Of a stretch of DNA of 5,267 bases, positions 1 through 5,082 are shown piece after piece. The notes below the pieces were generated by a model that saw only the letters and a list, made by a program, of their open reading frames with translations, did not search any database and was not told the origin of the DNA. The position numbers and the translations under genes are program-made. The stretch's first letter is position 1. Each line of letters starts with the position of its first letter. Source of the DNA: an uncultured Shinella sp. (GTDB taxonomy: Bacteria; Pseudomonadota; Alphaproteobacteria; Rhizobiales; Rhizobiaceae); assembly GCA_946886325.1 (NCBI GenBank), contig CAMPIK010000225.1:1-5267 (forward strand), given 5' to 3'.

Positions 1-383
1 GCGAAATAGATGCCCTGCCGGCGAATGGCGAAGAAGCCGATGACGAGGCCGAGCACGGCGGCGCCGAAGACGCCGAGCAGCACGCCCAGCTCCGGCGTCC
101 AGCCCCACTCCTTGACCGCATGGGCGGTGAAATAGGCCGCACCGCCAAAGAAGGCCGCGTGCCCGAAGGACAGGAGCCCGGTATAGCCGAGCAGCAGGTT
201 GAAGGCGCAGGCGAAGAGCGCGAAGCAGAGCAGCTTCATCAGGAAGACGGGATAGAGGAACATCGGCGCGACGACGAGCAGGATGAGCCCGACCGCAAGA
301 AACCCGATCTGCACGGCGCCGGCCATCCCGTTTTTCGTCTCGGCCCCGTCCGGCGTTGTCGTCACGTCTGCGATATCCGCCAT
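1..383 (-). CDS. livM: LivM-type ABC transporter permease, partial (N-terminal 127 residues)
   Basis: Second membrane permease of a branched-chain amino acid (HAAT) type ABC importer. It would pair with the LivH protein encoded just upstream to form the inner-membrane channel. The window cuts the gene after 127 codons; the family is usually about 300-400 residues. Visible are a polar N-terminus (residues 1-20, MADIADVTTT...), a hydrophobic segment at about 24-48, and a second at about 50-66 that leads into the LivM hallmark GYTGLLSFGHAAFFG (66-80). A third hydrophobic stretch lies at about 99-119, followed by RRQGIYF (121-127), which matches the usual R.GIYFAM motif. The start ATG at 383-381 lies one base after the livH stop and has a Shine-Dalgarno sequence (GGGAAGGA) about 9 bases upstream, so the two genes are probably translationally coupled. 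Family assignment is firm; substrate is not determined by this subunit. Confidence 0.93.
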   Translation of the reverse strand, partial: MADIADVTTTPDGAETKNGMAGAVQIGFLAVGLILLVVAPMFLYPVFLMKLLCFALFACAFNLLLGYTGLLSFGHAAFFGGAAYFTAHAVKEWGWTPELGVLLGVFGAAVLGLVIGFFAIRRQGIYF

Positions 384-384
384 G

Positions 385-1272
385 TCACGCATCCTTCCCG
401 AAGAGACCGGCGGGCCGCAACAGCAGCACGATGGCCATGATCACGAAGATCACGATGTTGGAGGCTTCCGGATAGAAGACCTTGGTCAGACCTTCCGCGA
501 TGCCGAGCATGTAGCCGGTGATGATCGCGCCGAGGATCGAGCCCATGCCGCCGACCACGACCACCGCGAAGACGACGATGATGAGGTTCGTGCCCATCAG
601 CGGCGAGACCTGGTAGATCGGCGCCGCCAGCACGCCGGCGAAGGCCGCAAGCCCGGCGCCGAGCGCATAGGTGAGCGTCAGGAGCAACGGCACGTTGACG
701 CCGAAGGCCTGCACGAGAACGGGGTTTTCCGTCGCGGCACGCAGATAGGCGCCAAGCTTCGTCTTCTCGATCAGGAGCCATGTCCCGATGCAGGCGACGA
801 GCGAGACGACGACGACCCAGCCGCGATAGTTCGGCAGGAACATGAAGCCGAGATTGGTGCCACCTCCGAGCGACGGCGGCACGGAATAGGGCTGGCCGGC
901 CGCGCCATAGAAATAGCGGAACGTGCCTTCCAGCGTCAGCGCGAGGCCGAAGGTGAAGAGCAGTCCGTAGAGCGGATCGAGATCATAGAGCCTGCTCAGC
1001 ATCGTGCGCTCGACCAGCGCCCCGAGGGCGCCGACGATCAACGGCGCCAGCACCAGGGCTGCCCAGTAGTTGATGCCGACATATTGCAGGAGCAGCAGGG
1101 CCGCGAAGGCGCCCAGCATGTATTGCGCGCCATGGGCGAAATTGATGACGCGCAGCAGGCCGAAGATGACCGCAAGGCCGAGGCTGAGCAGCGCATAGAA
1201 CGAGCCGTTGATGAGCCCGATCAGCAATTGGCCGAGAAAGGCCTGGATGGGAATGCCGAAAATCAGCGTCAT
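385..1272 (-). CDS. livH: LivH-type branched-chain amino acid ABC transporter permease
   Basis: First inner-membrane permease of the HAAT-family importer, expected to dimerise with LivM and to contact the two ATPases. The 295-residue length is typical of LivH. Features in order: an N-terminal hydrophobic helix at about 12-40 (LIGLINGSFYALLSLGLAVIF) that runs into the diagnostic NFAHG motif (44-48); hydrophobic helices at about 52-64, 69-87, 103-114, 152-168, 196-217 and 230-241; the cytoplasmic coupling loop GAYLRAATENPVLVQAFGVN (174-193), which corresponds to the RA...N...A.G.N loop that docks on the ATPases; VVVGGMGSILGA (238-249); and the conserved tail LLRPAGLFG (about 284-292). The ATG lies 4 bases after the livF stop. 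The only ribosome-binding candidate is a G-run within the last livF codons (CTGGGGG), so translation probably depends on coupling. Start and family are well supported. Confidence 0.95.
   Translation of the reverse strand: MTLIFGIPIQAFLGQLLIGLINGSFYALLSLGLAVIFGLLRVINFAHGAQYMLGAFAALLLLQYVGINYWAALVLAPLIVGALGALVERTMLSRLYDLDPLYGLLFTFGLALTLEGTFRYFYGAAGQPYSVPPSLGGGTNLGFMFLPNYRGWVVVVSLVACIGTWLLIEKTKLGAYLRAATENPVLVQAFGVNVPLLLTLTYALGAGLAAFAGVLAAPIYQVSPLMGTNLIIVVFAVVVVGGMGSILGAIITGYMLGIAEGLTKVFYPEASNIVIFVIMAIVLLLRPAGLFGKDA
393..399 (-). promoter_or_regulatory. Ribosome binding site of livM
   Basis: On the minus strand GGGAAGG(A) lies about 9 bases before the ATG at 383-381. It sits inside the last codons of livH and supports the chosen livM start and coupled translation. 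Confidence 0.6.
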
Positions 1273-1276
1273 GGCA

Positions 1277-1978
1277 TCATACCCCCAGCACCTTGTGCAA
1301 CATGCCCATCCGGTTCGGCAGTTCGGAAACCGGGAAATCGGCGACCATCTTGCCGTGGTCCATCAGATAGAAGCGGTCGGCAATCTTGCTGGCGAAGCGG
1401 AAGTTCTGTTCGACGAGCAGAACGGTCATGCCGCGCGCCTTCAGCTTCTTCAGCACCTCGCCGATCCGCTGCACGATGACGGGTGCCAAGCCCTCCGTCG
1501 GCTCGTCGAGGATCAGCATGCGGACGCCGGTGCGCAGGATGCGGGCCATGGCAAGCATCTGCTGCTCGCCGCCCGAAAGCTTGGTCCCGGGGCTTGTCCG
1601 GCGCTCTTCCAGATTGGGAAAGAGCTCATAGATCTCGTTGAGCGGCATGCCGCCTTCGGCGACCACCGGCGGCAGCATCAGGTTTTCCTCCACCGTCAGC
1701 GTCGCGAAGATGCCGCGCTCCTCCGGCACGAAGCCGATGCCCGCATGGGCCGTGCGGTGCAGCGGGACGCCCAGCATGTCGCGCCCGCCGAAGCGGATCT
1801 CGCCCTTGCGTTCTCGGATGATGCCCATGATCGTGCGCAGCGTCGTCGTCTTGCCGACGCCGTTGCGGCCGAGAATGGTGATCATCTCGCCCTCGCCGAC
1901 CGTCATGTCGACACCGTGCAGCACATGGCTTTCGCCGTACCAGGCATTCAGATTGCTGACTTCGAGCAGTGCTCCCAT
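1277..1978 (-). CDS. livF: LivF-type ABC transporter ATP-binding protein
   Basis: Cytoplasmic ATPase that partners LivG to power the importer. The 233-residue length fits LivF. Visible motifs: Walker A GRNGVGKTT (37-45); the LivF-specific Q-loop region FVPEERGIFATLTVEENL (83-100), where Glu86 stands in the place of the usual Gln, as is normal for LivF; signature LSGGEQQ (134-140); Walker B MLILDEP (154-160) followed by TEGLAP; and the switch region LLVEQN (187-192), where Gln191 replaces the usual His, again a LivF trait. The reading frame stays open upstream to an ATG at 2026, but that stretch is livG coding sequence in another frame. The ATG at 1978-1976 (MGALLEVSNL) matches the family start and has a near-perfect GGAGGAGG 6 bases upstream. 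It begins one base after the livG stop, so coupling is likely. Confidence 0.96.
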   Translation of the reverse strand: MGALLEVSNLNAWYGESHVLHGVDMTVGEGEMITILGRNGVGKTTTLRTIMGIIRERKGEIRFGGRDMLGVPLHRTAHAGIGFVPEERGIFATLTVEENLMLPPVVAEGGMPLNEIYELFPNLEERRTSPGTKLSGGEQQMLAMARILRTGVRMLILDEPTEGLAPVIVQRIGEVLKKLKARGMTVLLVEQNFRFASKIADRFYLMDHGKMVADFPVSELPNRMGMLHKVLGV

Positions 1979-1979
1979 A

Positions 1980-2762
1980 TCAGGCCTCCTCCGTGCCCAT
2001 ATAGGCGGCCCGCACGCGCGGATCATCGCTCACCGTCTGGTAGTCTCCCTCGGCCAGGATCTCGCCGCGCTGGAGAACGGTGACATGGTCGCAGATGTCG
2101 GCGACGACCTTGAGATTGTGCTCCACCATCAGCACGGCGCGATCGCGCGCGACGTTGCGGATGATCTTCGCCACGACCGCCACGTCCTCGCCGCCCATGC
2201 CGGCCATCGGCTCGTCGAGCAGCAGGACCTTCGGATCGAGCGCCAGCGTCGTCGCGATCTCCAGCACGCGCTTGCGGCCATAGGAGAGATCGGCGGCCAC
2301 CGAATTGCGTTCGTCGGCAAGGCCGACGGTTGCGATCAGTTCGTCAGCCCGCCCGTTCAGGCGGTCGAGCGCCGAAAGCGGCTTCCAGAATTGCGTGGCG
2401 AGCCCGTTCGGCCGCTGCAGCGCGACGCGCACATTGTCGAGCACGGTCAGATGCGGGAAGACCGCCGATATCTGGAAGGACCGCACCAGCCCCATGCGGG
2501 CGACCCTGTCCGGCGACATGCCGGTGATATCCGTTCCGAGCAGGCCGATCGTGCCGCTCGTCGGCGTCAGGAATTTCGTCAGAAGATTGAAGACGGTCGT
2601 CTTGCCGGCGCCGTTCGGGCCGATCAGCGCATGCACCCGCGCGTGGTGCACGTCGAGATCGACGTTGTTGACGGCCAGAAAGGCGCCGAAACTCTTCGTG
2701 AGGCCGCGGGCGGACAAGACCACCCGCGGCTCCTCGTTGCTCTTGACCATGGCGAGCGTCAT
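1980..2762 (-). CDS. livG: LivG-type ABC transporter ATP-binding protein
   Basis: Cytoplasmic ATPase, partner of LivF. With the chosen start it has 260 residues, the usual LivG length. Motifs: Walker A GPNGAGKTT (48-56); Q-loop RSFQ (94-97) followed by FPHLTVLDNV; the LivG-type signature LSYGRKR (159-165) in place of canonical LSGGQ; Walker B VLLLDEP (179-185) followed by MAGMGGED; the H-loop MVEHN (212-216) with His215; and the characteristic C-terminus VRAAYMG (250-256). The frame extends upstream to an ATG at 2876, but that part overlaps the binding-protein gene in another frame and lacks LivG similarity. I chose ATG 2762-2760 (MTLAMVKSNEE). A second ATG at 2750 (MVKSNEE) is possible. Neither has a good Shine-Dalgarno sequence; GGGCGG about 9 bases before the first is the best candidate. 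It begins 19 bases after the binding-protein stop. Confidence 0.94.
   Translation of the reverse strand: MTLAMVKSNEEPRVVLSARGLTKSFGAFLAVNNVDLDVHHARVHALIGPNGAGKTTVFNLLTKFLTPTSGTIGLLGTDITGMSPDRVARMGLVRSFQISAVFPHLTVLDNVRVALQRPNGLATQFWKPLSALDRLNGRADELIATVGLADERNSVAADLSYGRKRVLEIATTLALDPKVLLLDEPMAGMGGEDVAVVAKIIRNVARDRAVLMVEHNLKVVADICDHVTVLQRGEILAEGDYQTVSDDPRVRAAYMGTEEA
1985..1992 (-). promoter_or_regulatory. Strong ribosome binding site deciding the livF start
   Basis: Minus-strand GGAGGAGG ends 6 bases before the ATG at 1978. It overlaps the codons for the Glu-Glu-Ala end of livG. It favours this ATG over the in-frame upstream ATG at 2026. Confidence 0.8.
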
Positions 2763-2775
2763 GACCGTGAACCGC

Positions 2776-2792
2776 CCGCGCCTACTGCGCGG
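2776..2792 (-). promoter_or_regulatory. GC-only stem-loop around the binding-protein stop codon
   Basis: Minus strand reads CCGCGC-AGTAG-GCGCGG: a perfect 6-bp, all-G/C stem with a 5-base loop that contains the TAG stop (2784-2782) of the binding-protein gene. No U-run follows, so it is not a standard intrinsic terminator. Its position fits an intercistronic mRNA-stabilising or partial-attenuation element between the binding-protein gene and livG. The structure is seen in sequence; the function is inferred. Confidence 0.45.
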
Positions 2793-3987
2793 CCAGTTCG
2801 CAGCCGCTCTTCGCCGGGTCGATGAAGGCCTGATCGCCGGGGATCGTGGCCAGCACGTTGTAGTAGTCCCAGGCAATGTCGCTGTCGCCCGGCTTCTTGA
2901 CTTCCATCAGGTACATGTCGTGGATCATGCGGCCGTTGGCGCCGACCTTGCCGTTCTCGGCGAAGACGTCGTTCACAGGCATTTCATGCAGTGCCTTGGC
3001 GACGGCTTCCGTCTCGTCGGTGCCGGCCTTTTCGATCGCCTTCAGATACTGGGTCACGGCGGAATAGGTGCCAGCATGCACCATGTTCGGCATGGCGCCC
3101 GTGCGGTCGAAGAAGCGCTTGCCGAACTCGGCCGTTTCCGGCGTGCGGTTCCAGTAGAAGCCTTCCGTCAGCGTCAGGCCCTGTGCGGCCTCGAGCCCGA
3201 GGCCGTTGACCTCGGCGAGCGTGAAGAGCAGGGCCGCAAGACGCTGGCCACCGGCGACGATGCCGAATTCCGCCGCCTGCTTGATGGCGTTCGCCGTGTC
3301 GAGACCGGCATTGGCAAGGCCGATCACCTTCGCGCCTGACGACTGCGCCTGCAGCAGGAAGGAGGAATAATCGGTCGTTGCCAGCGGATGGCGCACGGAA
3401 CCGACGACGGTGCCGCCATTCTCCTTGACGAAGTTGCCGGTGTTCTCTTCCAGCGAATAGCCGAAGGCATAGTCGGCGGTCAGGAAGTACCAGCTGTCGC
3501 CGCCTTCCTTGACGAGCGCGCCGCCGGTGCCGACTGCGAGCGAATAGGTGTCGTAGGCCCAATGGAAGCCATAGGGGCTGCACTGCGCGCCCGTCAGTTC
3601 GGTCGTCGCGGCACCCGTGACGATGTCGATCTTCTTCTTTTCCTTGGAGATCGCCTGAACTGCAAGCGCCACCGACGAGGTCGTCAGTTCCATGATCGAA
3701 TCGACCTGCTCGGTGTCGTACCACTGGCGGGCGATGTTGGAGGCGACGTCGGGCTTGTTCTGGTGGTCGGCCGTCACGACCTCGACCGGCACATCAAGCA
3801 CCTTGCCGCCGAAATCCTCGACCGCCATCTTGGCGGCCTCGAAGGAATATTTGCCGCCGAAGTTTGCATAGACGCCCGACTGGTCGTTCAGGATGCCGAT
3901 CTTGACGACATTGTCCGACGCGTCGGCATAAGCAGACGTCGAGCTGGCCAGAAGCACCGCCATGGATGCGATCAGTTTATTGCGCAT
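2782..3987 (-). CDS. Periplasmic substrate-binding protein of LivJ/HAAT type (Peripla_BP_6)
   Basis: Extracytoplasmic receptor that delivers ligand to the LivHMGF importer. The 401-residue precursor starts with a Sec signal peptide: MRNK, a hydrophobic core at about 5-17, then SAYADA, with cleavage likely after Ala21 or Ala23. The mature protein opens with VKIGILNDQSGVY (28-40), the standard first strand and ligand loop of the type I periplasmic-binding fold. Further hallmarks are the VTADHQNKPDVA stretch (71-82), SPYGFHWAYDTY (137-148), YFLTADYAFGYS, GLANAGLDT and the C-terminal AWDYYNVLATIPGDQAF. Two cysteines are visible, Cys136 and Cys396, and might form a disulfide. The frame runs up to an ATG at 4098, but the ATG at 3987 has the signal peptide and a GGAGGAG ribosome binding site 6 bases upstream. 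Ligand is uncertain: relatives bind branched-chain amino acids, amides or aromatic acids, so I give no symbol, although the position is that of livJ. Confidence 0.93.
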   Translation of the reverse strand: MRNKLIASMAVLLASSTSAYADASDNVVKIGILNDQSGVYANFGGKYSFEAAKMAVEDFGGKVLDVPVEVVTADHQNKPDVASNIARQWYDTEQVDSIMELTTSSVALAVQAISKEKKKIDIVTGAATTELTGAQCSPYGFHWAYDTYSLAVGTGGALVKEGGDSWYFLTADYAFGYSLEENTGNFVKENGGTVVGSVRHPLATTDYSSFLLQAQSSGAKVIGLANAGLDTANAIKQAAEFGIVAGGQRLAALLFTLAEVNGLGLEAAQGLTLTEGFYWNRTPETAEFGKRFFDRTGAMPNMVHAGTYSAVTQYLKAIEKAGTDETEAVAKALHEMPVNDVFAENGKVGANGRMIHDMYLMEVKKPGDSDIAWDYYNVLATIPGDQAFIDPAKSGCELAAQ

Positions 3988-3993
3988 GAATTT

Positions 3994-4000
3994 CTCCTCC
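3994..4000 (-). promoter_or_regulatory. Ribosome binding site of the binding-protein gene
   Basis: Minus-strand GGAGGAG ends 6 bases before the ATG at 3987-3985. It is the strongest initiation signal in the intergenic region and fixes the start of this gene at the signal peptide instead of the in-frame ATG at 4098. Confidence 0.8.
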
Positions 4001-4018
4001 CAGAGATGACAGAGTGCG

Positions 4019-4032
4019 AATCTGTTCAGATT
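4019..4032. promoter_or_regulatory. Inverted repeat AATCTG-TT-CAGATT in the ABC operon leader
   Basis: Perfect 6-bp arms (4019-4024 and 4027-4032) around a TT centre, 32-45 bases upstream of the binding-protein ATG. It contains CTGTTCA, the same half-site found next to the LysR start. The 9-mer TGAACAGAT occurs here on the minus strand (4028-4020) and at 4143-4151 on the plus strand. It is likely an operator or auxiliary regulator site; a leader-RNA hairpin is unlikely because the loop would be only two bases. Confidence 0.45.
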
Positions 4033-4091
4033 TGTCCGGTCGCTCTCCTCAAAGCCACCGGTCCGAAGCCCACGTTCCCGGAATTCGTCCA

Positions 4092-4121
4092 TTGACACAA
4101 GGGTCGCAGCCCCTCTATTTG
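4092..4121 (+). promoter_or_regulatory. Candidate sigma-70 promoter for the LysR gene
   Basis: A perfect -35 hexamer TTGACA (4092-4097) is followed after 18 bases by TATTTG (4116-4121), a poor -10; a 17-base spacer would give CTATTT. Transcription would start near 4127-4129, inside the overlapping dyads, so a protein bound there would block initiation. The -35 is convincing and the -10 is not. Confidence 0.4.
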
Positions 4122-4122
4122 C

Positions 4123-4137
4123 GAACAGGAGCTGTTC
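4123..4137. promoter_or_regulatory. Inverted repeat GAACAG-GAG-CTGTTC
   Basis: Perfect 6-bp arms around a 3-base centre, about 20-35 bases upstream of the LysR ATG. It shares its right arm (4132-4137) with the next repeat. It lies at the predicted transcription start of the regulator, which fits an autoregulatory operator. AGGAG (4127-4131) within it is the only purine-rich Shine-Dalgarno-like sequence upstream of the regulator. Confidence 0.5.
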
Positions 4138-4149
4138 ATTTTTGAACAG
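4132..4149. promoter_or_regulatory. Inverted repeat CTGTTCA-TTTT-TGAACAG
   Basis: Perfect 7-bp arms (4132-4138 and 4143-4149) with a TTTT centre, ending 8 bases before the LysR ATG. Its centre (4140.5) is 10.5 bp from that of the preceding repeat (4130), about one turn of B-DNA. It could be an operator, or in the RNA a hairpin with a UUUU loop. Spacing between arms is even, so it is not itself a classical T-N11-A LysR box. Confidence 0.5.
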
Positions 4150-4157
4150 ATGGGCCG

Positions 4158-5069
4158 ATGACGACGCATTCTCAGTTCACGTGGGACGACCTGCAATTCT
4201 TTCTGGCCGTCGCGCGCACAGGGCAACTGTCGACGGCGGCGCGGCAGTTGCGCACGAGCCATGCCACCGTCTCGCGGCGCATCGACCGGCTCGAATTTTC
4301 CATGAAGGTCAAGCTCTTCGAGCGCAATGCGCGCGGTTACGTGCTCACCCATGTCGGCCAGCGTTTCGTCGAGACGGCGGAGCGGATCGAGAGCGAGACG
4401 GAGCGCCTGCAGGCCGATATCTCCTCCGGCGCAACCTCGCAAAGGGGCGTCGTCAGGCTCAGCGCACCGGAGGGATTTTCGAATTTCTTCTTCACGGAGC
4501 GGCTTCATACTTTCGTCGAACATCACCCCGCGATCTCGCTGGAACTGGTCACGATCCAGCAGATCATGTCGCTGTCGCGCAAGGAGGCGGACGTCGCGGT
4601 GGCGCTCGATCCGCCCAAGGCCGGTCCCTATTTCTCCGAGAAGATTTCCGACTACAGCCTGCACGTCTACGGCGCGACATCCTATCTCGATGACCACACG
4701 CCGATTGCGACACGCGAAGACCTGCTCGACCATCCCTTCATCGGCTATATCGAGGACATGATCTTCGCGCCCGGCCTCGACTATCTCGGCGACGTGCATC
4801 GCGGCATCAAGGCGGCCTTCCAGAGCTCAAGCATCTTCGCGCAGCTCACCGCCACGCGAAACGGGCTCGGCCTTTGCGTGTTGCCGAACTTCATCGCAGC
4901 GCGTTATCCGGAACTTCGCATCGTGCTGCCGAAGATCGTCGAACTCCGGCGCAGCTACTGGCTCGTCTGCCACCGCGACATGCGCGACGTTCCCCGCATC
5001 CGCAGCGTCATGGGCTACATCCGCAAGGATGTTCGGGCCAATGCGGAGATGTTCATCCGGCGCGGGTGA
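4158..5069 (+). CDS. LysR-family transcriptional regulator
   Basis: DNA-binding regulator, 303 residues, the standard LysR length. The N-terminal winged helix-turn-helix covers about residues 8-66: DLQFFLAVARTGQLSTAARQL, then SHATVSRRIDRLE as recognition helix (about 34-46), then LFERNARGYVLTHVG (53-67). A linker helix with ETAERIESETERLQ follows, then the effector-binding domain from about 96 (GVVRLSAPEGF) to the end, with NGLGLCVLPNFIA and the closing WLVCHRD. The SHATVSRRI form resembles the GcvA/TrpI-like branch. The gene is divergent from the ABC operon across 170 bases, the usual arrangement for a LysR protein and its target, so it probably controls that operon in response to the substrate or a metabolite. 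An in-frame TGA at 4143-4145 rules out a longer start. The ATG lacks a normally spaced Shine-Dalgarno sequence. Confidence 0.93.
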   Translation: MTTHSQFTWDDLQFFLAVARTGQLSTAARQLRTSHATVSRRIDRLEFSMKVKLFERNARGYVLTHVGQRFVETAERIESETERLQADISSGATSQRGVVRLSAPEGFSNFFFTERLHTFVEHHPAISLELVTIQQIMSLSRKEADVAVALDPPKAGPYFSEKISDYSLHVYGATSYLDDHTPIATREDLLDHPFIGYIEDMIFAPGLDYLGDVHRGIKAAFQSSSIFAQLTATRNGLGLCVLPNFIAARYPELRIVLPKIVELRRSYWLVCHRDMRDVPRIRSVMGYIRKDVRANAEMFIRRG

Positions 5070-5082
5070 GGCTCAGGCCCGC
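5062..5082. terminator. Possible shared stem-loop at the convergent gene ends
   Basis: GCGGG (5062-5066) can pair with CCCGC (5078-5082) across the two convergent stop codons, with an inner TGAG/CTCA symmetry produced partly by the stops themselves. There is no T-run on either side and the stem is short, so this is at best a weak bidirectional terminator. Confidence 0.2.

Larger units (their letters stand above)
3988..4157. promoter_or_regulatory. Divergent intergenic control region between the ABC operon and the LysR gene
   Basis: 170 bases separate the two divergent starts, with no gene inside. The region holds the binding-protein ribosome binding site (3994-4000), an inverted repeat in its leader (4019-4032), a consensus -35-like TTGACA on the plus strand (4092-4097), and two overlapping inverted repeats (4123-4137 and 4132-4149) just before the regulator. 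I could not identify a convincing minus-strand -35/-10 pair for the ABC operon. A weak core promoter would fit activator-dependent transcription by the divergent LysR protein, but that is inference. Confidence 0.7.

Noticed and set aside
283..1479. Long plus-strand open frame of 398 codons (and similar ones at 1208-2083, 1638-2825 and 2305-3339) opposite the liv genes
   Set aside because: They lie antisense to clear LivH/F/G genes. Their compositions are low-complexity (rich in Arg, His, Asp, Gln, Glu or Ser), typical of antisense frames in GC-rich coding DNA, with no recognisable domain.
1712..1735. LivF with Glu in place of the Q-loop Gln, and Gln in place of the H-loop His, read as a degenerate ATPase
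   Set aside because: VPE in the Q-loop region and LVEQN at the switch are normal for the LivF subfamily; Walker A, Walker B and the signature are intact.
1979..2026. N-terminal extension of LivF
   Set aside because: The extra 16 residues are livG coding sequence read in another frame. The ATG at 1978 has a strong ribosome binding site and matches the family start.
3988..4098. N-terminal extension of the binding protein by 37 residues
   Set aside because: It would bury the signal peptide, and it lies across the intergenic inverted repeat and the ribosome binding site.
4123..4147. LexA (SOS) box
   Set aside because: The alphaproteobacterial LexA box is the direct repeat GTTC-N7-GTTC. Here the N7-spaced pair is inverted (GAAC-N7-GTTC), no direct repeat is present, and the neighbouring genes are not SOS genes.
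4123..4149. Intrinsic terminator between the divergent genes
   Set aside because: The T-run is in the loop, not after the stem, and no gene ends here; both flanking genes start and read outward.
4026..4799. Minus-strand open frame of 257 codons opposite the LysR gene
   Set aside because: It covers the LysR helix-turn-helix and effector domain in antisense and continues into the intergenic region. No domain is recognisable, and the LysR frame is unmistakable.
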